From Calliphora vicina (Eukaryota; Arthropoda; Insecta; Diptera; Calliphoridae), in contig NC_088780.1 of NCBI RefSeq assembly GCF_958450345.1, positions 48,724,033 through 48,788,032 on the forward strand: a DNA stretch of 64,000 nucleotides, read 5' to 3'. Of this stretch, positions 24,601 through 34,602 are shown one piece after another. Position 1 is the stretch's first letter; each line of letters opens with the position of its first letter. Made by a program: the position numbers and the translations under genes. The notes beneath the pieces are model-generated. The model was not told where the DNA came from, did no database searches, and saw nothing but the letters and a program-made list of their open reading frames with translations.

Positions 24601-26368
24601 AGTTCTAGTTCTGTTCTAGTTCTGTTCTAGTTCTGTTCTAGTTCTGTTCTAGTTCTGTTCTAGTTCTGTTCTAGTTCTGTTCTAGTTCTGTTCTAGTTCT
24701 GTTCTAGTTCTGTCCTAGTTCTGTTCTAGTTCTGTTCTAGTTCTGTTCTAGTTCTGTTCTAGTTCTGTTCTAGTTCTGTTCTAGTTCTGTTCTAGTTCTG
24801 TTCTAGTTCTGTTCTAGTTCTGTTCTAGTTCTGTTCTAGTTCTGTTCTAGTTCTGTTCTAGTTCTGTTCTAGTTCTGTTCTAGTTCTGTTCTAGTTCTGT
24901 TCTAGTTCTGTTCTAGTTCTGTTCTAGTTCTGTTCTAGTTCTGTTCTAGTTCTGTTCTAGTTCTGTTCTAGTTCTGTTCTAGTTCTGTTCTAGTTCTGTT
25001 CTAGTTCTGTTCTAGTTCTGTTCTAGTTCTGTTCTAGTTCTGTTCTAGTTCTGTTCTAGTTCTGTTCTAGTTCTGTTCTAGTTCTGTTCTAGTTCTGTTC
25101 TAGTTCTGTTCTAGTTCTGTTCTAGTTCTGTTCTAGTTCTGTTCTAGTTCTGTTCTAGTTCTGTTCTAGTTCTGTTCTAGTTCTGTTCTAGTTCTGTTCT
25201 AGTTCTGTTCTAGTTCTGTTCTAGTTCTGTTCTAGTTCTGTTCTAGTTCTGTTCTAGTTCTGTTCTAGTTCTGTTCTAGTTCTGTTCTAGTTCTGTTCTA
25301 GTTCTGTTCTAGTTCTGTTCTAGTTCTGTTCTAGTTCTGTTCTAGTTCTGTTCTAGTTCTGTTCTAGTTCTGTTCTAGTTCTGTTCTAGTTCTGTTCTAG
25401 TTCTGTTCTAGTTCTGTTCTAGTTCTGTTCTAGTTCTGTTCTAGTTCTGTTCTAGTTCTGTTCTAGTTCTGTTCTAGTTCTGTTCTAGTTCTGTTCTAGT
25501 TCTGTTCTAGTTCTGTTCTAGTTCTGTTCTAGTTCTGTTCTAGTTCTGTTCTAGTTCTGTTCTAGTTCTGTTCTAGTTCTGTTCTAGTTCTGTTCTAGTT
25601 CTGTTCTAGTTCTGTTCTAGTTCTGTTCTAGTTCTGTTCTAGTTCTGTTCTAGTTCTGTTCTAGTTCTGTTCTAGTTCTGTTCTAGTTCTGTTCTAGTTC
25701 TGTTCTAGTTCTGTTCTAGTTCTGTTCTAGTTCTGTTCTAGTTCTGTTCTAGTTCTGTTCTAGTTCTGTTCTAGTTCTGTTCTAGTTCTGTTCTAGTTCT
25801 GTTCTAGTTCTGTTCTAGTTCTGTTCTAGTTCTGTTCTAGTTCTGTTCTAGTTCTGTTCTAGTTCTGTTCTAGTTCTGTTCTAGTTCTGTTCTAGTTCTG
25901 TTCTAGTTCTGTTCTAGTTCTGTTCTAGTTCTGTTCTAGTTCTGTTCTAGTTCTGTTCTAGTTCTGTTCTAGTTCTGTTCTAGTTCTGTTCTAGTTCTGT
26001 TCTAGTTCTGTTCTAGTTCTGTTCTAGTTCTGTTCTAGTTCTGTTCTAGTTCTGTTCTAGTTCTGTTCTAGTTCTGTTCTAGTTCTGTTCTAGTTCTGTT
26101 CTAGTTCTGTTCTAGTTCTGTTCTAGTTCTGTTCTAGTTCTGTTCTAGTTCTGTTCTAGTTCTGTTCTAGTTCTGTTCTAGTTCTGTTCTAGTTCTGTTC
26201 TAGTTCTGTTCTAGTTCTGTTCTAGTTCTGTTCTAGTTCTGTTCTAGTTCTGTTCTAGTTCTGTTCTAGTTGTGTTCTAGTTGTGTTCTAGTTCTGTTCT
26301 AGTTCTGTTCTAGTTCTGTTCTAGTTCTGTTCTAGTTCTGTTCTAGTTCTATTCTAGTTCTGCTCTAA
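24601..26368 (+). repeat. 11-bp satellite array A
   Basis: About 160 head-to-tail copies of AGTTCTGTTCT. The phase of the 11-bp unit is maintained without any insertion or deletion from 24661 to 26341. I saw only single-base variants, and they are close to the edges: T to C at 24714, C to G at 26272 and 26283, and two changes near 26351-26363. The unit is itself GTTCT plus GTTCTA, an imperfect 5+6 duplication. The unit is the exact reverse complement of array C. Confidence 0.97.
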
Positions 26369-27170
26369 TAAGTTAAATTGAACCCACAAAAATGTATATT
26401 GCATACTGCAATCTTTCTAACTCGGCATACTGTGCGTATGAGCATTTTTTTGTGCGTGTATTTTTTACATACAAATGTGTATTTATACGTAATGTGGTGC
26501 AATAACCAACAATTAAATAAACGCAGAGTATTTGTTATGTGCAAAAGGATGCATAAACAAAAATATATCTATTTAAAAACAGATGAAAATCAGCACGAAC
26601 ACTTGATTAAACGAAGTTTCTAAAACACATACTGCACAAAACAAAACATTATTTAACATTTTTTTTTTGAAAACTTATACGATTTTTAGGAGTTTACAGA
26701 AAGGAATATAGCTGCAAGTTTAAGTACTCGTATGTTGTAGAAAAAAGCACAACAATAATAACAACAAAAGGAAATAGCGATAACAAAGAAACAAGTACTT
26801 AAGTACTCGGCTTAAAAACAAACAAAAGTTATACTCAATACACATTAAAAAAATAAAAATAAAAACTTTTAAATAGAAAATGAATAATAAAAACAAAGCT
26901 GAGAATTTAAAACATTTGAGACATTGCACAGTAGGGCTTTTCAAACATAAGCAATAAGAATACTACTGGGTGGAACAAAATTGGGGAAAGTTGGAGAGGT
27001 TAAAGAAGAGTTTTGTTAAAACATTAAAATCGAGTTCGGATCGGATAAGTAGTTTAAAAGTTCTATATTAATTAGCATTTATTTTGCAATTAGTCCCATT
27101 GTGTAAAAAAGAAGAATTTTTAAATCAGTCCCAACTCTCTGCTCTTCTCTCGAGTAAAGCATGTGTGTTA
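26369..27170. other. AT-rich non-coding stretch between A and the SINE-like element
   Basis: No supported feature. The low-complexity frames at 26378-26623 and 26720-26944 have no family resemblance. Confidence 0.5.
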
Positions 27171-28014
27171 CCCAGCAGTTAAGCAAGTAGTCAAGCAGCA
27201 TTTTTACTGGAATTCAAGTCGAAAGAAAATGCAATTCAAGCCTTGAATTATTTGAATAGCATTCTCCAGTTAAAAGGAATCATACATTCAAGCCATATGT
27301 TTTTTGTTTGAAAAATATTTAGTTTTTAATTTTTAAAGTTTAAAACATAATTACATTTGCATTCAAGTCAAATTCCAACAAAATGTTCAAGTGCTTGAAT
27401 TCTTGGGTGGTTTGGTGCTTACTGGAATCGGTAAAATCTCTAATTCGGGACAGTCTCCTAGAACTGCTGGGGTGTTTATGTGTGTTTGTTTGTATGGAAC
27501 TGTGATTGTAAGTAGGATAAAATAACAATAAGAAAAAGTAAACAAAACAATACCCAGCTGTTTGAAAAGTGCCAATTGGAAACCTTACACTAGCTATATT
27601 ACTAATAGTGGTAGTTAAATTATAATAACAATAGTCAGCTATTGGTCTTAAGTTTTCGAAAATAAAATCCAGTACAATATACCAGTTCCATGACCACATG
27701 TAAAGCTGAAGGTTTCATTCTCACTGATGATGCAGAAAGTGCAAAAATTGAGATGCAATTCTTAATAACAAATAAGAGCTATGTGGCTTAGTGGTTAGAG
27801 CTTTTGACTAGAAAACGAGAGGTTATGAGTTCAACTCCGCTCTATGATAAATTTATTTTTTCTTTTTTTTCTGAATTGCAGGAGAATTAGTACTATTGAA
27901 CTTAACAGTGAAATGACATCACCATGCACATTAACTGCACCAGTAAATAATATTAAAATTCACTAGAAGTAGCTCTAATTCGATGTGGCGGAACTAATTC
28001 AATGAACTGCTGGG
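27171..28014. mobile_element. Region bounded by CCCAGCAGTT inverted ends
   Basis: CCCAGCAGTT at 27171-27180 and AACTGCTGGG at 28005-28014 are perfect inverted ends with TA on the outside of each. The interval could be one 844-bp non-autonomous element. Alternatively it could hold two SINE 3' ends facing away from each other, because the same CCCAGCA word also bounds the SINE-like copy at 53 kb. It contains dispersed repeat copy 2 and the tRNA-like head described separately. Confidence 0.5.
27197..27420 (+). repeat. Dispersed repeat, copy 2
   Basis: Starts at AGCATTTTTACTGG and ends GGTTTGGTGCTT. It is collinear with copies 1 and 3 but lacks about 40 bp of the inner segment. It shares ATATGTTTTTTGTTTGAAAA and TTGCATTCAAGTCAAATTCC with copy 1 (reversed). 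Confidence 0.8.
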
Positions 28015-28017
28015 TAA
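27773..28017 (+). mobile_element. tRNA-headed SINE-like element, copy 1
   Basis: The head carries a polymerase III A box (TGGCTTAGTGG, 27784-27794) and a B-box-like word (AGTTCAACTCC, 27828-27838), 33 bp apart. The D stem GCTT/GAGC pairs. The anticodon and T stems are mispaired, so it is not a working tRNA. A T-rich body follows, then the end word CTGCTGGG at 28014. The distance from the B box to this end is about 175 bp and matches copy 2. Both copies share GACTAGAnAAnCGAG in the head and a TAGTACTA/TGTACTAG-type body word. Confidence 0.6.
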
Positions 28018-29153
28018 TAAAATGGAGAAGCAAAAATAACAACACAACCATAAACAACAGCAAATTATATGAACAACAACAGCAACGAGAAAAAAGTAAA
28101 TAAATGGAGAAAACTAAGAAGAGGAACCAAACAAAACTGTTGCTTTGACATGACTCAACATGACAATCACAGATAAGTTCTTTTCTATTCTATGCATTTT
28201 TTTTTGGTTTGGTTGCGGCTGCAGCTGATGATTATTGCTGTTGATGATGATGCTGTTGCTGCTGCCTGCCTGCTTGATGGTTGCTGTTTTGTTTGCTTCA
28301 ATAAAATGTTGATGATGTTCATCCTCCTTCTTAAAGTTTTGTTTTTGGTTTTCCTGGCTTTAAGCAAACGTGGAAACGTTTATCTTATAAGGTTTTTTAA
28401 AGTTTTGTTTTTATTTTATTTCATGTTGGGCTTAGAAGTCTTCAACAGTATTTTATTTTTTTTATTATTTCATTATTATTTTTTCCATGGGTTATGTTTT
28501 TGTGTTTTCTTCTTATAAAATTCTACTGCGCAATAGTGTTTTTTTTTATAAGCAGTTGTTGCTGTTATTGCTAGTGCATGGCATTAAATGCATTCATTGC
28601 ACGTTGCAGCGATAATTATGCCAAGTATTAAGCATTGTATTGTTGTTGTTGTTTTTTTCATCTTCTCATCTTTTTATTTTGTTCTTTTTAATGTGAGTGA
28701 GTGAGTGAGTGTGTGATTGTGTATGTTTTTATATCAAATGTATGAAATGTAAACATTTGTGCACATTTAAACATACTCGTGTGCAGTACTTTCAAAGTGG
28801 CATAAATAAAAGTTGAATATTACATGCCGCTTTTTTGCTGCTTCCATTTTTTTCCTCATCTTGTGTTTCTTCAAACTAACTGCGAACTTCAATTAAGGAA
28901 GTATTAATGGTCACAACACGACTTTAATATAAAATTTATTTCGAGTTCATTTTTATTTTTATATTATTTGTAAAAGTGCAACGAGAAAAACTCTTTTTAT
29001 ATTTTTAAATTAAATGAACTGAATATTAAGAAAATACTTAAATGAAAAATATAATAATAAAGCAGGTCATGTTGTAAAAAAAGTTTCCTAAAGTAAGATT
29101 TATGCAAAAGTTCTTCCAAGTCGAAATTTAAATTTTGGTTCACTGTAGAATGT
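28018..29153. other. Simple-repeat-rich non-coding stretch
   Basis: Contains CTGCTG/GATGATG tracts near 28215-28330, GTGAGTGAGTGAGTGAG near 28692 and a TTGTTGTTGTT patch near 28640. An open frame of about 108 codons at 28192-28518 comes from these tracts and reads as F/L/V-rich low-complexity sequence. Confidence 0.5.
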
Positions 29154-31688
29154 ACTAGAACTGAACTAGAACTGAACTAGAACTGAACTAGAACTGAACT
29201 AGAACTGAACTAGAACTGAACTGAACTAGAACTGAACTAGAACTGAACTAGAACTGAACTAGAACTGAACTAGAACTGAACTAGAACTGAACTAGAACTG
29301 AACTAGAACTGAACTAGAACTGAACTAGAACTGAACTAGAACTGAACTAGAACTGAACTAGAACTGAACTAGAACTGAACTAGAACTGAACTAGAACTGA
29401 ACTAGAACTGAACTAGAACTGAACTAGAACTGAACTAGAACTGAACTAGAACTGAACTAGAACTGAACTAGAACTGAACTAGAACTGAACTAAGTAGAAC
29501 TGCACTAGAACTGAACTAGAACTGAACTAGAACTGAACTAGAACTGAACTAGAACTGAACTAGAACTGAACTAGAACTGAACTAGAACTGAACTAGAACT
29601 GAACTAGAACTGAACTAGAACTGAACTAGAACTGAACTAGAACTAGAACTGAACTAGAACTGAACTAGAACTAGAACTAGAACTGAACTAGAACTGAACT
29701 AGAACTAGAACTGAACTAGAACTGAACTAGAACTGAACTAGAACTGAACTAGAACTGAACTAGAACTGAACTAGAACTGAACTAGAACTGAACTAGAACT
29801 GAACTAGAACTGAACTAGAACTGAACTAGAACTGAACTAGAACTGAACTAGAACTGAACTAGAACTGAACTAGAACTGAACTAGAACTGAACTAGAACTG
29901 AACTAGAACTGAACTAGAACTGAACTAGAACTGAACTAGAACTGAACTAGAACTGAACTAGAACTGAACTAGAACTGAACTAGAACTGAACTAGAACTGA
30001 ACTAGAACTGAACTAGAACTGAACTAGAACTGAACTAGAACTGAACTAGAACTGAACTAGAACTGAACTAGAACTGAACTAGAACTGAACTAGAACTGAA
30101 CTAGAACTGAACTAGAACTGAACTAGAACTGAACTGAACTAGAACTAAACTAGAACTGAACTAGAACTGAACTAGAACTGAACTAGAACTGAACTAGAAC
30201 TGAACTAGAACTGAACTAGAACTGAACTGAACTAGAACTGAACTAGAACTGAACTAGAACTGAACTAGAACTGAACTAGAACTGAACTAGAACTGAACTA
30301 GAACTGAACTAGAACTGAACTAGAACTAGAACTGAACTAGAACTAGAACTAGAACTAGAACTAGAACTGAACTAGAACTGAACTAGAACTGAACTAGAAC
30401 TGAACTAGAACTGAACTAGAACTGAACTAGAACTGAACTAGAACTGAACTAGAACTGAACTAGAACTGAACTAGAACTGAACTAGAACTGAACTAGAACT
30501 GAACTAGAACTGAACTAGAACTGAACTAGAACTGAACTAGAACTGAACTAGAACTGAACTAGAACTGAACTAGAACTGAACTAGAACTGAACTAGAACTG
30601 AACTAGAACTGAACTAGAACTGAACTAGAACTGAACTAGAACTGAACTAGAACTGAACTAGAACTGAACTAGAACTGAACTAGAACTGAACTAGAACTGA
30701 ACTAGAACTAGAACTGAACTAGAACTGAACTAGAACTGAACTAGAACTGAACTAGAACTGAACTAGAACTGAACTAGAACTGAACTAGAACTGAACTAGA
30801 ACTGAACTAGAACTGAACTAGAACTGAACTAGAACTGAACTAGAACTGAACTAGAACTGAACTGAACTGAACTAGAACTAAACTAGAACTGAACTAGAAC
30901 TGAACTAGAACTGAACTAGAACTGAACTGAACTAGAACTGAACTAGAACTGAACTAGAACTGAACTAGAACTGAACTAGAACTGAACTAGAACTAGAACT
31001 AGAACTGAACTAGAACTGAACTAGAACTAGAACTAGAACTGAACTAGAACTGAACTAGAACTAGAACTGAACTAGAACTGAACTAGAACTGAACTAGAAC
31101 TAGAACTGAACTAGAACTGAACTAGAACTGAACTAGAACTGAACTAGAACTGAACTAGAACTGAACTAGAACTGAACTAGAACTGAACTAGAACTGAACT
31201 AGAACTGAACTAGAACTGAACTAGAACTGAACTAGAACTGAACTAGAACTGAACTAGAACTGAACTAGAACTGAACTAGAACTGAACTAGAACTGAACTG
31301 AACTGAACTAGAACTAAACTAGAACTGAACTAGAACTGAACTAGAACTGAACTAGAACTGAACTGAACTAGAACTGAACTAGAACTGAACTAGAACTGAA
31401 CTAGAACTGAACTAGAACTGAACTAGAACTGAACTAGAACTGAACTAGAACTAGAACTGAACTAGAACTGAACTAGAACTGAACTAGAACTAGAACTGAA
31501 CTAGAACTGAACTAGAACTGAACTAGAACTGAACTAGAACTGAACTAGAACTGAACTAGAACTGAACTAGAACTGAACTAGAACTGAACTAGAACTGAAC
31601 TAGAACTGAACTAGAACTGAACTAGAACTGAACTAGAACTGAACTAGAACTGAACTAGAACTGAACTAGAACTGAACTAGAACTGAAC
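29154..31688 (+). repeat. 11-bp satellite array B
   Basis: About 230 copies of AGAACTGAACT, one base different from array C (AGAACAGAACT). Unlike A and C it carries many changes of unit length: 6-bp forms giving AGAACTAGAACTAG and 5-bp extras giving GAACTGAACTGAAC. A marker variant AGAACTAAAC at 30141, 30874 and 31310 sits in a repeated local pattern. The last two instances are identical for several units downstream, which shows block duplication (steps of 733 and 436 bp). An irregular patch (CTAAGTAGAACTGCACTAG) lies near 29490. Confidence 0.97.
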
Positions 31689-33412
31689 ATTCGTACACAG
31701 AACCCGAAATATTTATAGGAAAACAAACAAACCCTCAAAAGTTTAAAAATCCAACAAAATCAATAATAATAATAAATAAAGTAACAGAAAAAAAGGAAAA
31801 ATCGAGAGAAAAAAATAAAATAAAAGGAATAAGAAAAACAGTAGCTAAATGCAACTGATACTTACGTATGTTAATGTTGACAAAAAAACTAAACACAAGA
31901 TCTGACAATCAAAACAATAACAACTACAAAAAGCAGCAACAACATCTGTAACAGCAGCACAGAAACAGCATTAAAAACAAAAACATCAGCAAACAAACAA
32001 TCTCAATAACAACAACGGCAGCAGCCATTTAGCAAACGATTTTTTGTATTTTCGTTTCAGTTTTACTAAAAATGTCGCGACATTATGGTGCGATTGCCTG
32101 AAAATTTTAAGTTTGTTTTGTCTGGCTTGTACAAAATACATTGTTGCATACAAAGCTTTAGCAACTGCAAACTTCATCCCAGCATACAAAAGAACTTCCA
32201 AAGAAGTGGAAAAAAAGTAGAATTTATAAATTGGATTATTATTAACATTAATGAGTTGTCCTAAGAGGAATGTTTTTTCAATATTATTCTTCTATTTTTA
32301 TTAAAACTAAGTAAGTATTTGTTGTTAGTATTAAAGTGATGAACTCAGATCTCTATGAAGGACTTTACCTTTTTTGCTGGGATAGTGTAGCACACTACAA
32401 TTCTAAAGCTGTGTGCGAGAGATAGAGAGAGTGAGTCTGTATTTGTAGAAGTGTTTGCAATTGTTAATGCAGTTACAATTTGAATTGCACAGCATTGAAT
32501 TTCAAATTGAAGTTGAAAATAAAAAAAAATTAAATTAAGGTATCTTCTATCTGTACAATGCATAAAACTAAATATGTATATCTGTGTAGTTTAGTTTCAA
32601 AAGTATCTGTATCTTGTTCAAGTTACTCTAAAAGTTGAGACTGCATGTTTGTTGCTCATAGATTTTTCTATAAACTGTCTTTCATGTTGTGTTGATGATG
32701 CTACTTGTAGCCGCTGTTAACCCCCACCTCCCCGTCTTCCACTTTATTTCTTTCTATGGATTCTTTTTGGTTGGTGTATTTTTTTGAACTGAACATTAAA
32801 GACAACATTGCCATAAATTTAGTGATGTTTGTTAAAAGACTTTTCAATGAACCAGCACTAAAAAAAAAGTTCAAAACAAAAAGATATACACAGAGTCTGA
32901 AATTTTTCCAACAAAAACTACACACATTTTCACTTAAACTAAAGTTTTTCGTTATTTTTTTTCTTTCATTCTGCTTCCTAAGTTTAGAGGAAAGAGTGTT
33001 TGTGTGTGCTTTGTTCCAAAAAGACCATTAATGTCATTTAAGATATTTAAACATTTCATTTATTTTTACTACGCGTTTTTAGTTTTATTTCCTTTTTTTT
33101 ACTTTTTATAGATGTCCCCACATACACACAAACACCTATATATTTAGTTGTATATGTATAAGTGCTTGACAATGTGTTTGTGTAGAGTTTAAATGTTATT
33201 GATCTTTAAGCAAAGTTTATGATTTTTGTTCAAGAAAAAGTTTTTCTTGAGGCTACTGCTCAAATTTGTTTATTGCTTAAGAAGTCACTTGAGTGTCATC
33301 AACATTTATGGATGTTTTAAAATGGAGATTTGTAGTGTTTTTACTAACTATTGTAAAACATCTATAAATGGTGACAACATGGCATGGAACTACACAGAAT
33401 AAGAACTATATA
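31689..33412. other. AT-rich non-coding stretch between B and C
   Basis: No exon is supported. CAACAA-type simple sequence lies near 31910-32020. Overlapping opposite-strand frames near 32701-33031 have no recognisable content. Confidence 0.5.
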
Positions 33413-34602
33413 AGAACTAGAACAGAACTAGAACAGAACTAGAACAGAACTAGAACAGAACTAGAACAGAACTAGAACAGAACTAGAACAGAACTAGAAC
33501 AGAACTAGAACAGAACTAGAACAGAACTAGAACAGAACTAGAACAGAACTAGAACAGAACTAGAACAGAACTAGAACAGAACTAGAACAGAACTAGAACA
33601 GAACTAGAACAGAACTAGAACAGAACTAGAACAGAACTAGAACAGAACTAGAACAGAACTAGAACAGAACTAGAACAGAACTAGAACAGAACTAGAACAG
33701 AACTAGAACAGAACTAGAACAGAACTAGAACAGAACTAGAACAGAACTAGAACAGAACTAGAACAGAACTAGAACAGAACTAGAACAGAACTAGAACAGA
33801 ACTAGAACAGAACTAGAACAGAACTAGAACAGAACTAGAACAGAACTAGAACAGAACTAGAACAGAACTAGAACAGAACTAGAACAGAACTAGAACAGAA
33901 CTAGAACAGAACTAGAACAGAACTAGAACAGAACTAGAACAGAACTAGAACAGAACTAGAACAGAACTAGAACAGAACTAGAACAGAACTAGAACAGAAC
34001 TAGAACAGAACTAGAACAGAACTAGAACAGAACTAGAACAGAACTAGAACAGAACTAGAACAGAACTAGAACAGAACTAGAACAGAACTAGAACAGAACT
34101 AGAACAGAACTAGAACAGAACTAGAACAGAACTAGAACAGAACTAGAACAGAACTAGAACAGAACTAGAACAGAACTAGAACAGAACTAGAACAGAACTA
34201 GAACAGAACTAGAACAGAACTAGAACAGAACTAGAACAGAACTAGAACAGAACTAGAACAGAACTAGAACAGAACTAGAACAGAACTAGAACAGAACTAG
34301 AACAGAACTAGAACAGAACTAGAACAGAACTAGAACAGAACTAGAACAGAACTAGAACAGAACTAGAACAGAACTAGAACAGAACTAGAACAGAACTAGA
34401 ACAGAACTAGAACAGAACTAGAACAGAACTAGAACAGAACTAGAACAGAACTAGAACAGAACTAGAACAGAACTAGAACAGAACTAGAACAGAACTAGAA
34501 CAGAACTAGAACAGAACTAGAACAGAACTAGAACAGAACTAGAACAGAACTAGAACAGAACTAGAACAGAACTAGAACAGAACTAGAACAGAACTAGAAC
34601 AC
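33413..34602 (+). repeat. 11-bp satellite array C
   Basis: About 108 copies of AGAACAGAACT. I checked the phase at every 60-base step and found no insertion, deletion or substitution inside the array. The unit is the exact reverse complement of array A, so A and C are inverted arrays about 7 kb apart, with array B between them in the C orientation. Such uniformity means very recent amplification, active homogenisation or an assembly artefact. Confidence 0.97.

Noticed and set aside
27340..27699. 119-codon minus-strand open frame
   Set aside because: It overlaps dispersed repeat copy 2 and another frame on the same strand, with no recognisable family.
27773..27850. Functional tRNA gene
   Set aside because: The A and B boxes are present, but the T stem and anticodon stem do not pair and the acceptor ends do not match.
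24601..34602. Heat-shock-element or steroid-receptor half-site reading of GAACT/AGAACA words in the arrays
   Set aside because: The half-sites are direct, not inverted as these factors need. Presence follows from the 11-bp unit and does not show a regulatory role.
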